A stretch of DNA of 23,473 bases from JBMNTU01 sp050945895 (GCA_050945895.1 JBMNTU010000024.1:1-23473), one strand, 5' to 3'; shown: positions 15,389-23,210, numbered from the stretch's first letter. The notes: a model not told the origin generated them from the letters alone. Numbers and translations: made by a program.

Positions 15389-16423
15389 ATGGGTAAAGTA
15401 AAAGTTGGAGTTGCCGGATATGGCGTAATCGGCCTTCGCCTTGCGACGGGCGTCGCACTGCAGGAGGACATGGAGCTGGTGGGCGTTGCGGACGTTGCAC
15501 CTACGCTTTCTGTACGCGGGCTGCTGGAAGCGGGAATGCCGTATAAGTTTTTTAACGCGCTTCCTGCAAACGAATCGCTCTTAAAAGAGGCGGGCGTGCC
15601 CATTGCGGGCACAATGAACGATCTTGTCGACCAGGTCGATATTATGCTGGACGCTACTTCGGCGGGTATTGGTGCAAAAAACAAGGAGCTTTACCAGAAA
15701 ATGGGCAAAAAAGCCGTTTTCCAGGGCGGCGAACAAAATGATGTGGCGGACGTGTTTTTCCATGGCTATGCAAATTACGAAAAGGGGCTGGGAAAACAGT
15801 TCCTTAAGCTGACGTCGTGCAATACGACCGGGCTGATCCGCGCGGTCGATTGCCTGGACCGTGCCGTGGGCGTGGAAAAGGTTGCCATTACCATCATTCG
15901 CCGTGTTGCAGACCCGGGCGACTACCATCGCGGCCTTACAAACGCGCTGCAAATGGACAAGGCGCCCAGCCATCAAGCGCTTGACCTGATGACCATTATG
16001 CCGCATGTAGATGCAACAGGCATTCTTGTGCACACGCCGGTAACGCATGGGCCTAGGATTACGGTGGTTGCCACGCCCAAGCAGAAAATAGACAAGGCAA
16101 AGACGCTGGAAATTCTGGGAAGGCATCCGCGCATCCGTACCGTACGGATCGAAGACGGCTTTATTGGCAACGCGTCCCTGTTCCGCTATGCGCGTGATAT
16201 GGGCAAGCTGCGCGGCGACCTTTACGAAATTGCGCTGTGGGACGAATCTATCGTAAATTCGGAGGACGACATCATGTTTGCCATCAACATCCCGCAGGAA
16301 TCGGTCGTCATTCCCGAAAGCATGGATGCCATCCGTGCGGCGATGGAAATGCAAAAAACGCGTGAAGAAGCGACTGCCGCGACCAATAAATACCTCGGTA
16401 TTTATGATCCGCTAAACGACTGA
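15389..16423 (+). CDS. Type II (archaeal-type) glyceraldehyde-3-phosphate dehydrogenase
   Basis: This 344-aa enzyme interconverts glyceraldehyde-3-phosphate + Pi and 1,3-bisphosphoglycerate using NAD(P). The N-terminal Rossmann motif is GYGVIG (residues 10-15). The catalytic motif SCNTTGLIR (Cys144) is that of archaeal GAPDH, not the bacterial SCTTNCLAP. His220, in PVTHGPRITV, aligns with the archaeal catalytic His. The C-terminus (QESVVIPESMDAIRAAMEM) also matches archaeal proteins. At the end of the second beta strand it has Asp35 (VGVADVAP), where NADP-preferring archaeal enzymes carry Lys (TKTKP), which suggests NAD preference. The start has AAGGAG upstream. It sits between archaeal-type pgk and malic enzyme, 17 bp before the latter. 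Confidence 0.93.
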   Translation: MGKVKVGVAGYGVIGLRLATGVALQEDMELVGVADVAPTLSVRGLLEAGMPYKFFNALPANESLLKEAGVPIAGTMNDLVDQVDIMLDATSAGIGAKNKELYQKMGKKAVFQGGEQNDVADVFFHGYANYEKGLGKQFLKLTSCNTTGLIRAVDCLDRAVGVEKVAITIIRRVADPGDYHRGLTNALQMDKAPSHQALDLMTIMPHVDATGILVHTPVTHGPRITVVATPKQKIDKAKTLEILGRHPRIRTVRIEDGFIGNASLFRYARDMGKLRGDLYEIALWDESIVNSEDDIMFAINIPQESVVIPESMDAIRAAMEMQKTREEATAATNKYLGIYDPLND

Positions 16424-16440
16424 TAGGAGAATAGAAGGCT

Positions 16441-17616
16441 ATGGATTATATGAAGGAGAGCCTACGGCTTCATGGGGAATGGAAAGGCAAGCTCGAAGTC
16501 GTCTCCCGCGTTCCCGTGGACTCGAAGGAAGCGATGTCGCTGGCGTATACGCCGGGTGTCGCGCAGCCCTGTCTGGAAATAGAAAAAGATGTGAACCTTT
16601 CGTACGACTATACGCGGCGCTGGAACATGTGCCTGGTGGTAACAGACGGTACGGCGGTGCTTGGACTGGGCGATATTGGCCCGGAAGCCGCTATGCCCGT
16701 TATGGAAGGCAAATGCGTACTGTTTAAAGCGTTTGGCGATGTGGACGCATTCCCGCTTTGTGTAAAAAGCAAGGATGTCGATACGATTGTCGAAACGGTC
16801 TACATGATTTCGGGCAGCTTTGGCGGCGTTAACCTGGAGGATATCTCCGCACCGCGTTGCTTCGAAATTGAAAAAAAGCTCAAGGAAAAATGCGATATCC
16901 CTATTTTCCATGACGACCAGCATGGCACGGCGGTGGTTACGTTGGCGGGCTTAAAAAACGCGCTCAAGGTCGTGGGCAAAAAGATGGAGGATGTTAAAAT
17001 CGTTATGAGCGGCGCAGGCGCCGCAGCAATTTCCATCACCAAGCTGCTTATTTCGGACGGCGCGCAAAACATTATCCTGTGCGACAGGACGGGCGCGGTC
17101 TACAAAGGCCGTACAGAAAACATGAACCCGGTCAAAGAGGAAATGGCGGAAATTACCAACAAAGAATTGGTAGAGGGTTCGATTGCCGATGCGCTTAAAG
17201 GTGCCGATGTGTTTATCGGCGTTTCCGCTCCGGGGACGGTCACCAAAGAAATGGTGCAGTCTATGGCGAAGGACGCAATCGTATTTGCGTGCGCCAACCC
17301 CGTGCCCGAAATTTATCCGGATGAGGCAAAAGCGGGCGGCGCGGCCGTTATTGCGACAGGGAGGAGCGATTTTCCCAACCAGGTCAACAACGTGCTGGCA
17401 TTCCCCGGTATTTTCCGCGGAACGTTCGATGTCCGCGCAAGCGATATCAACGATGCAATGAAAATTGCGGCGGCGCAGGCAATGGCCGATATCATAACGG
17501 ACAAAGAGCTTTCGGCAGACTATATTATTCCCGAAGCGTTTGATGAACGGGTCAAGCCGGCCGTTGCGGCTGCCGTTGCCCAGGCAGCGCGGGAATCAGG
17601 CGTTGCAAGAATATAA
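16441..17616 (+). CDS. Malic enzyme (oxaloacetate-decarboxylating malate dehydrogenase)
   Basis: This 391-aa short-form bacterial malic enzyme oxidatively decarboxylates L-malate to pyruvate + CO2 with NAD(P). N-terminal catalytic segments are AYTPGVAQPC (Tyr of the active site), VTDGTAVLGLGDIGP and KAFGDVDAFP. The metal-binding region is FHDDQHGTAVV. The NAD-binding domain has GAGAAAISI followed by ILCDRTGAVYKGR. PNQVNNVLAFPGIFRG is the usual C-terminal signature. Length fits the 390-410-aa class. Cofactor choice cannot be decided. The ATG at 16441 follows TAGGAGAATAGAAGG. Its place behind Pgk/GAPDH and before a LarA-type racemase suggests use of malate or related acids as carbon source. Confidence 0.94.
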   Translation: MDYMKESLRLHGEWKGKLEVVSRVPVDSKEAMSLAYTPGVAQPCLEIEKDVNLSYDYTRRWNMCLVVTDGTAVLGLGDIGPEAAMPVMEGKCVLFKAFGDVDAFPLCVKSKDVDTIVETVYMISGSFGGVNLEDISAPRCFEIEKKLKEKCDIPIFHDDQHGTAVVTLAGLKNALKVVGKKMEDVKIVMSGAGAAAISITKLLISDGAQNIILCDRTGAVYKGRTENMNPVKEEMAEITNKELVEGSIADALKGADVFIGVSAPGTVTKEMVQSMAKDAIVFACANPVPEIYPDEAKAGGAAVIATGRSDFPNQVNNVLAFPGIFRGTFDVRASDINDAMKIAAAQAMADIITDKELSADYIIPEAFDERVKPAVAAAVAQAARESGVARI

Positions 17617-17654
17617 AAAAATATTCAATGAAAATCTACTAAACAAATTTCAGC

Positions 17655-17684
17655 TGCAGGCCGCCGGTAGAATGGCGGCCTGCA
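17655..17684 (+). terminator. Strong hairpin between malic enzyme and larA homologue
   Basis: TGCAGGCCGCC (17655-17665) and GGCGGCCTGCA (17674-17684) form a perfect 11-bp stem with an 8-nt loop, 38 bp after the malic-enzyme stop and 25 bp before the next ATG. No T run follows. It may attenuate, protect the upstream message from 3' decay, or partly terminate. Confidence 0.5.
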
Positions 17685-17709
17685 TTCATACATAATAGAG
17701 GAATAGACG

Positions 17710-18960
17710 ATGCAAATAGAATTGGCGTTTGCCAAAACAAAACAGGCGGTGGAAGTACCCGAAAGAAATATACTGGGTGTGCTTTGCCCAAACGAAGTGG
17801 AAGTGAAGCTGGTAGGCCAAGAGGAAGTTCGCAGAGCAATGGGAAGCCCGGTCGGAACGCCGGCGCTTAAGGATATAGTAAAGCCGGGTGAAAAAACCGT
17901 CATCATCACCAGCGATATCACGCGGCCGCTTCCGTCAAGGGTTGTGCTGCCGCCGGTGATCGACGAGCTCAAACAGGCCGGTGTGGATATGCACGACGTT
18001 ACCATCGTGTTTGCGCTCGGTTCCCACCGAGGGCATTCGGAAGATGAAATGCGTTATTTGGTGGGCGACGATATTTACGAATCGGTGAACTGTATCGATT
18101 CGGATATGGAAGATTTTGTCCATATGGGCAATACAAAAGCGGGTACGCCCGTCGATATCTTTACGCCTGTTGCAAAGGCGGACCGGCGCATTTGCCTGGG
18201 AAATGTAGAATACCACTATTTCGCCGGGTATTCGGGCGGCGCAAAGGCAATTATGCCGGGCGTTTCCACGCACGACGCCATACAGGCCAACCACTCCGGC
18301 ATGGTAGACGAAAACGCCTATGCCGGAAAACTGGACGGCAACCCGGTTCGGGAAGACATTGAAGACGTTACCAATTTTATTCCGATCGATTTTATTGTCA
18401 ACGTTGTCCTGAATGAAAAGAAAGAGGTAATCCATGCGACGGCCGGGCACCATAAGGAGGCTCACCGCAAGGCGTGCGCCTTTTTGGATACGCTGTATAA
18501 GATACGCATACCCAAGCGTGCGGATATCGTTATGGTGTCTCCGGGAGGGTACCCCAAAGACATCAACCTGTACCAGGCGCAAAAAGCGCTGGACAATGCC
18601 AAGCACGCCGTGCGCGACGGCGGAATCGTCATCCTGTGCGCAAGCGCAAAGGAGGGGTTGGGTGAAAAAACATTTGAGCGGTGGATGACCACCTCCGAAA
18701 GCGTTGACTTTATGGTGGAGGAAATCGGCCGGAACTTTGAACTGGGCGGGCACAAGGCCGCCGCGATTGCAATGGTCATGCAAAAGAACAAGATATTTTT
18801 GGTATCCGACCTTGCGGACGATTTTGTGCGCAGCCTGCGGTTTACGCCTTATAAAAACATGGAGGATGCATACCGCGCCGCAACGGATATCCTTGGCGCG
18901 GACGCAACGGTGATTGCCATGCCGTATGGCGGGTCAACTTTGCCTGTTTCCGAAGAATAA
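17710..18960 (+). CDS. LarA-family nickel-dependent 2-hydroxyacid racemase/epimerase
   Basis: This 416-aa protein belongs to the LarA (DUF2088) family, whose lactate racemase uses a nickel-pincer nucleotide cofactor. Motifs are complete: SDITRPLP (68-75), GSHRGHS (104-110, His106), EYHYFAGYSGGAKAIMPG with His169 and the cofactor-bearing Lys179, and NHSGM with His195. These match the catalytic/ligand His and Lys residues known for LarA. No larB, larC or larE cofactor genes are in the window. LarA homologues include racemases of lactate, malate and other 2-hydroxyacids, so the substrate is open. The malic enzyme directly upstream makes malate a reasonable guess. The start ATG has a modest GAGGAA site. 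A perfect 16-bp hairpin follows the stop. Confidence 0.88.
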   Translation: MQIELAFAKTKQAVEVPERNILGVLCPNEVEVKLVGQEEVRRAMGSPVGTPALKDIVKPGEKTVIITSDITRPLPSRVVLPPVIDELKQAGVDMHDVTIVFALGSHRGHSEDEMRYLVGDDIYESVNCIDSDMEDFVHMGNTKAGTPVDIFTPVAKADRRICLGNVEYHYFAGYSGGAKAIMPGVSTHDAIQANHSGMVDENAYAGKLDGNPVREDIEDVTNFIPIDFIVNVVLNEKKEVIHATAGHHKEAHRKACAFLDTLYKIRIPKRADIVMVSPGGYPKDINLYQAQKALDNAKHAVRDGGIVILCASAKEGLGEKTFERWMTTSESVDFMVEEIGRNFELGGHKAAAIAMVMQKNKIFLVSDLADDFVRSLRFTPYKNMEDAYRAATDILGADATVIAMPYGGSTLPVSEE

Positions 18961-18974
18961 GGACATAGAAATAT

Positions 18975-19014
18975 AATGAATGCCGGGCATGGATTGCAAT
19001 GCCCGGCATTCATT
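18975..19014. terminator. Perfect 16-bp hairpin between larA homologue and hcp
   Basis: AATGAATGCCGGGCAT (18975-18990) and its exact complement at 18999-19014 enclose an 8-nt loop, 14 bp after the larA-homologue stop. The GC-rich core makes it very stable. It lacks a T run on either side, but its place between convergent genes suggests a bidirectional terminator. Confidence 0.65.
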
Positions 19015-19108
19015 CGTTATAAGGAAGAGAATGGTACGCTTCTAAAATGGTTGAAAAATCGGCCGTTTGCAAAGTGTCACGCTACAGCGCCTTGCTTCGA
19101 TCGCCATA

Positions 19109-20668
19109 TCAGCCAAGGATTTCTTCCAGATCCTGCTCCGGCGTAGAGATCGGGTGGAGGTCAAATTTATCCACAAGCGTTTGAAGTACAGCATCCGAGA
19201 AAAATGCGGGAACGCTGGGGCCGATATAGATATTCTTTATGCCCAGCGAAAGCAGCGTCAGCAATATGCATACGGCTTTTTGCTCGTACCACGACAGCAC
19301 CAGCGTCAGCGGCAGGTCGTTGACGCCGCAGTCAAACGCGTCGGCCAGCGCAAGCGCAACCTGTATGGCGCCGTATGCATCGTTGCACTGCCCCATATCC
19401 AATATGCGGGGAAAGGGGCCGATGCTGCCCGCGTCCATGTCGTTGATGCGGTATTTACCGCATGCCAGCGTCAACACCACCGTATCTTTGGGGGACTGTT
19501 TGACAAATTCGGTATAATAGTTGCGTCCGGGCTTGGCTCCATCGCAGCCGCCTACCAAGAAGAAGTGCTTGATTGCGCCGCCTTTAACAGCGTCGATAAT
19601 CGTGGGGGCGCTATCCAGCACGGTTTGGCGTCCAAAGCCCGTCGTTACGGTTTTTCCGCCGTTGAGGCCCTCAAATTGCCGGTCTTCGCTGTAGCCGCCC
19701 AGCCGAAGTGCATGGTCGATGAGCGTGCCGAAATCCTTGCGGCCGTTTTCGTCCGCCGGAATATGTTTCATTTCGGGGTAAGCCACAACGGAAGTGGTGT
19801 ACACCCTGTCGCTGTAGCTGTCTTTCGGCGGCATCAAACAGTTTGTAGTAAACAGAATGGGCGCGGGCACATCCAAAAACTCTTTTTGCTGGTTTTGCCA
19901 TGCCGTTCCAAAGTTGCCCTTCAGGTGCGGATATTTCTTAAGCTCGGGATAGCCGTGGGAGGGAAGCATTTCGCTGTGCGTGTAAACATTGACGCCCTTG
20001 CCTTCCGTTTGCTCCAGCAGCATTTTCATGTCGTGCAGGTCGTGCCCGGTCACAATGATAAACGGGCCTTTTTCTACCTTCAACGGAACCTCCGTAGGAA
20101 CGGGGTTTCCGTACGCGCCGGTGTTGGCCTCGTCCAAAATCTCCATGCATTGCAGGTTGACCCTGCCAAACTCCATCAGCAGCCCCAGCCATTCGTCGAT
20201 GCTGTGGTCTTCGGCCAGCGCCGCCATTCCTTTAATGAACCATGCATCCACTTCGCCGTTGCGCTTGCCCAATATGCGCGCGTGGTGGGCATACGCGCCC
20301 ATACCGCGCAGGCCAAACAGCAATGTGGAGCGCAAAGAACGGATATTTTCGTCCCCGTGGAACAGCTCGTCCGGCTGGATGGGAAGGTCGGCGCCGAGTG
20401 CCGTCCGTTCGCGCCGGATATTTTCCACAAGTGATTCAATATCGCCTTCGTCAAAATTCACATTTGTAATTGTAGTAAAAAGCCCATCCACGATCAGGTC
20501 GACATGGTCCTTTCTGGATGCGTCTGTCGCGGCGGCCAGCGCAATCATTTCGCAGGTCAGCTCGTCCTGTGCGTGGGCAACCGGTGGCTTCTTGCCGCAA
20601 ACGCCCGAAATATCGCAGCCTTTTCCTTTTGCGGTTTGCTCGCACTGAAAACAAAACATCTCACTCAT
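19109..20668 (-). CDS. hcp: Hybrid-cluster protein / hydroxylamine reductase Hcp
   Basis: This 519-aa iron-sulfur enzyme of anaerobes reduces hydroxylamine in vitro and acts as an NO reductase in E. coli. The N-terminal cubane cluster ligands are Cys6, Cys9, Cys18 and Cys24 (CFQCEQTAKGKGC...GVCGK; spacing C-x2-C-x8-C-x5-C). Hybrid-cluster regions follow: VTGHDLHDM, FTTNCLMPP, FLVGGCDGAKPGRNYY, LTLACGKYRIND and ILDMGQCNDAYGA. The start at 20668 has a perfect AGGAGGT 8 nt upstream on the minus strand; a longer in-frame extension to 20731 is not supported. It is transcribed alone, with its own promoter. No hcr (NADH reductase partner) is adjacent. Confidence 0.97.
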   Translation of the reverse strand: MSEMFCFQCEQTAKGKGCDISGVCGKKPPVAHAQDELTCEMIALAAATDASRKDHVDLIVDGLFTTITNVNFDEGDIESLVENIRRERTALGADLPIQPDELFHGDENIRSLRSTLLFGLRGMGAYAHHARILGKRNGEVDAWFIKGMAALAEDHSIDEWLGLLMEFGRVNLQCMEILDEANTGAYGNPVPTEVPLKVEKGPFIIVTGHDLHDMKMLLEQTEGKGVNVYTHSEMLPSHGYPELKKYPHLKGNFGTAWQNQQKEFLDVPAPILFTTNCLMPPKDSYSDRVYTTSVVAYPEMKHIPADENGRKDFGTLIDHALRLGGYSEDRQFEGLNGGKTVTTGFGRQTVLDSAPTIIDAVKGGAIKHFFLVGGCDGAKPGRNYYTEFVKQSPKDTVVLTLACGKYRINDMDAGSIGPFPRILDMGQCNDAYGAIQVALALADAFDCGVNDLPLTLVLSWYEQKAVCILLTLLSLGIKNIYIGPSVPAFFSDAVLQTLVDKFDLHPISTPEQDLEEILG

Positions 20669-20797
20669 CTTTATAAACCTCCTGAAATATACAGGGCTAC
20701 ATGCCCATAGCGTTTTTTTGCGGCAAGCCATTACAACAGCCTGTTCGGTCTATGGCCTGTTTTATGTCTGCCATCAAGTTTTTAGAAAATATTAACT

Positions 20798-20825
20798 TTT
20801 ATATGGACAATTTAATCGAATCCAA
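20798..20825 (-). promoter_or_regulatory. Candidate promoter of hcp
   Basis: On the minus strand, TTGGAT (20820-20825), a 16-bp spacer and TATAAA (20798-20803) lie about 130 bp upstream of hcp. The -35 is weak, consistent with an activator-dependent promoter. The gene-free gap 20669-20990 otherwise holds only the dyad at 20837-20850 and the terminator near 20906. Confidence 0.45.
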
Positions 20826-20836
20826 AACAAAAGTAT

Positions 20837-20850
20837 GTTGTAAAAACAAC
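20837..20850. promoter_or_regulatory. Possible CRP/FNR-type operator upstream of hcp
   Basis: GTTGTAAAAACAAC is a perfect 5-4-5 inverted repeat with the spacing of CRP/FNR-family sites. It is centred about 50 bp upstream of the predicted hcp transcription start. An HcpR- or FNR-like regulator is a reasonable candidate, by inference from the gene and the spacing only. Confidence 0.4.
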
Positions 20851-20898
20851 GAAAAGATTATTTTAGGAAAAAAGTAACTATCGTTTGCATTATCGGAA

Positions 20899-20955
20899 TA
20901 AAAAAGGCAAACTGCGTTGCAATCAAATCGCTCATGCAAAAGTTTGCCGTTTTAT
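20899..20955 (-). terminator. Intrinsic terminator of acyl-CoA synthetase operon
   Basis: GGCAAACT (20906-20913) pairs with AGTTTGCC (20941-20948), extended by TTGCA/TGCAA inside. On the minus strand the stem is followed by TTTTTTATT. It lies about 45 bp beyond the acyl-CoA synthetase stop. Confidence 0.75.
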
Positions 20956-20990
20956 TTGGTATATGAACTTTGCTTTGCCAGAAAAATAGT

Positions 20991-22652
20991 TTATGCTTCG
21001 TCCTGCTTGCGCAGGTCCCCCCGCTTAATTTTCCCGGACAGCGTTTTGGGAAGCTCGTCTACAAAATCAACAATGCGGGGATATTTATAGGGCGCGGTGA
21101 CGTTCTTCACATGGGTTTGCAGCTCTTTTTTCAGCGCGTCGCTGGCAGTGTAGCCCTTTGCCAGCACCACCGTCGCCTTTACGACCTGCCCGCGCACAGG
21201 GTCGGGTGCGGCGGTAATCGCGCACTCCAGAACGGAAGGATGGGTCAGCAATGCGCTTTCCACCTCAAACGGGCCAATGCGGTAGCCCGAACATTTGATT
21301 ACGTCGTCGTTTCGGCCAACGAACCAAATATAACCGTCCGAATCGCGCCAGGCCGTATCGCCGGTGGAATATGCGCCGCCAATAAAGCTTTTTCGGTTTG
21401 CCTCGTCGTCGTGCAGGTATCCGTGAAAAAGCCCGGCCGGGTGTTTCTTTTCTATGTTTTTGATAACGATGGTGCCCACAATTCCGTCCTCGCAGGGGTT
21501 GCCTTCTTCGTCCACAATATCGATATCGTAAAGCGGGGAGGGCTTTCCGGTAGAGCCGGGCTTTGCGGGAAACCATTCATAATTTCCCAAAATAACGCTG
21601 GTCTCGCTCTGCCCAAAGCCTTCGCAGATAGGAATGCCCGTCGCCGCCATAAACTGGTTGTATACCTCCGGGTTAAGCGGCTCGCCTGCCGTGCTGGCAT
21701 GTTGGATGCTGGAAAGATCATATTTTGAAAGGTCCTCTTTAATGAGAAAGCGATATACAGTTGGCGGCGCGCAAAAGCTGGTCAGCCGGAGTTTCTCCAT
21801 TGTTTGAAGCAGTTTTTTCGCGTCAAATTTTTCCGTATCATAGGCGACATTTGCCACGCCGCAAATCCACTGTCCATAGATTTTTCCCCAGCCGAATTTG
21901 GCCCAGCCGGAATCGGCAACAGTCAGGTGCCGGCCGCCGTCCTCCACCCGCTGCCAGTATTTGGCTGTGGTAATGTGCCCCAGCGGGTAAATAAAATCGT
22001 GCAAAATCATCTTAGGCATGCCTGTGGTGCCCGAAGAAAAGTAAATGAGCATTGGGTCGGAAGAACAGGGGTAATCAGCGCCCGACGGCGGGGTGAAATC
22101 GCTGCCGGCGCAGTCGATTTCGTCGCGCAGCGAAAAGCAGCCGTCTGGGATGTCGCTGCCTAGGATACCGACGTATTCCAGCGATTTACACTGCGGCCGC
22201 GCAGCGATAATCTGCTCTACAACTTCCTTATCGTCCACGGCGCAAATCATTTTAATACCTGCGGCATTCACGCGGTATTCAATATCCTTTCTGGTAAGCT
22301 GGTATGTGGCGGGAATACAGACGCCGCCAATTTTATGCAGCCCAAGCATAAAAAACCATACCTCCGGCCGCTGCTTTAATATAAGCAGCACACGGTCGCC
22401 TTTTCGGATGCCCATAGAAAGCAGCATATTTGCAATTTTGTCGCTATACAGCTTTACGTCGGAAAAGGAAAACTCTTTTTCGTTTCCAAAATCGTCACAC
22501 CAGTAAAGTGCGGGCTGGGCCGGACGCTCCGCCGCCCAACAATCCATAACGTCATATGCGAAATTAAAGCGCTCGGGAATGGTGAGCTCGTAGTTTTCTA
22601 TAAAATCTTCGTAGCTTGTAAATTCGGTTTTTGGAAGGAATCTTTCGATCAT
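20991..22652 (-). CDS. AMP-forming acyl-CoA synthetase (medium-chain / ACSM-type)
   Basis: This 553-aa ANL-superfamily enzyme activates a carboxylic acid with ATP to acyl-AMP, then to acyl-CoA. Motifs in order (residue numbers approximate): YFSSGTTGMPK P-loop (205-214), ADSGWAKFGWGKIYGQW (246-262, typical of medium-chain synthetases), EGFGQSE (344-350), YSTGD (428-432), GRNDDVIKCSGYRIGP hinge (447-462) and the catalytic C-terminal Lys in TLSGKIKR (near 541). TAPYKYPR before the end is also characteristic of the medium-chain group. The second Met (22652) is the better start because AAGGGG is then 8 nt away; the first is at 22658. It follows an XRE-cupin regulator by about 12 bp and is probably controlled by it. 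The acid substrate is not predictable. Confidence 0.93.
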   Translation of the reverse strand: MIERFLPKTEFTSYEDFIENYELTIPERFNFAYDVMDCWAAERPAQPALYWCDDFGNEKEFSFSDVKLYSDKIANMLLSMGIRKGDRVLLILKQRPEVWFFMLGLHKIGGVCIPATYQLTRKDIEYRVNAAGIKMICAVDDKEVVEQIIAARPQCKSLEYVGILGSDIPDGCFSLRDEIDCAGSDFTPPSGADYPCSSDPMLIYFSSGTTGMPKMILHDFIYPLGHITTAKYWQRVEDGGRHLTVADSGWAKFGWGKIYGQWICGVANVAYDTEKFDAKKLLQTMEKLRLTSFCAPPTVYRFLIKEDLSKYDLSSIQHASTAGEPLNPEVYNQFMAATGIPICEGFGQSETSVILGNYEWFPAKPGSTGKPSPLYDIDIVDEEGNPCEDGIVGTIVIKNIEKKHPAGLFHGYLHDDEANRKSFIGGAYSTGDTAWRDSDGYIWFVGRNDDVIKCSGYRIGPFEVESALLTHPSVLECAITAAPDPVRGQVVKATVVLAKGYTASDALKKELQTHVKNVTAPYKYPRIVDFVDELPKTLSGKIKRGDLRKQDEA

Positions 22653-22664
22653 GTGCATAGCCCC

Positions 22665-23210
22665 TTATTCGTTTATGATAGTTAAAAATTTGGCTTCGCC
22701 GCCAACGGCGCGCTGCCCGTGCGGTACGGCAGGGTTGAAATAGATGCTGTCTCCCTGCTCCAGTATAAAATCTCTGTTGCCGATAACAATGCGCATTTTG
22801 CCTTCCAGAACGTAATTAAACTCCTGTCCGCCATGTGTGACAAGCTCGGCTTCGTTGTTTGGAGAAAGCGTTACAAGAAGCGGCTCCATGTCGCGGCGCT
22901 TGAAATTGAATGCAAGGGAAGAAAATTCGTACCCGTCATAGCGCTCTACACGGACGCCGTGGCCCGCCCGGACGATGGTATAGTTGTCCATACGCGGCGC
23001 CTCGCCTGTTAAAAGCTCGGTCGGGTCCACGCGGAGCTCCGCCGCAATTGCGTACAATACGCCAATAGGGATGTCCAGCTCGGCGTTTTCATATTTACAG
23101 TATTCATCCAGAGAAAGCCCGGTTTTTTGGGCAATTGCTTCGGGTGCGACTTCGAGTATATCACGCAGTTCGCGGATACGCGCGGCAATTTGGATAACTT
23201 GTTCGTTCAT
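22665..23210 (-). CDS. XRE-family regulator with C-terminal cupin domain
   Basis: This 181-aa regulator has an N-terminal helix-turn-helix (about residues 8-65: IRELRDILEVAPEAIAQKTGL then SLDEYCKYENAELDIPIGVL) and a C-terminal cupin (about 110-180: HGGQEFNYVLEGKMRIVIG ... GDSIYFNPAVPHGQRAV). It has the same architecture as the regulator at 8642 but is clearly diverged from it. The start has GGAGGT 8 nt upstream. It is the first gene of a two-gene unit with the acyl-CoA synthetase, a pairing that suggests sensing of the acid or its CoA ester. No good -35/-10 pair is visible upstream. Confidence 0.88.
   Translation of the reverse strand: MNEQVIQIAARIRELRDILEVAPEAIAQKTGLSLDEYCKYENAELDIPIGVLYAIAAELRVDPTELLTGEAPRMDNYTIVRAGHGVRVERYDGYEFSSLAFNFKRRDMEPLLVTLSPNNEAELVTHGGQEFNYVLEGKMRIVIGNRDFILEQGDSIYFNPAVPHGQRAVGGEAKFLTIINE

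Noticed and set aside
17935..18783. 282-codon minus-strand open frame opposite the LarA homologue
   Set aside because: Antisense shadow. The plus-strand protein has complete family motifs.
19067..20434. Long open frame (455 codons) on the plus strand opposite hcp
   Set aside because: It is antisense to a clear, motif-complete Hcp gene, has no ribosome site and an Arg/His/Val-rich composition typical of a shadow frame in GC-biased coding DNA.
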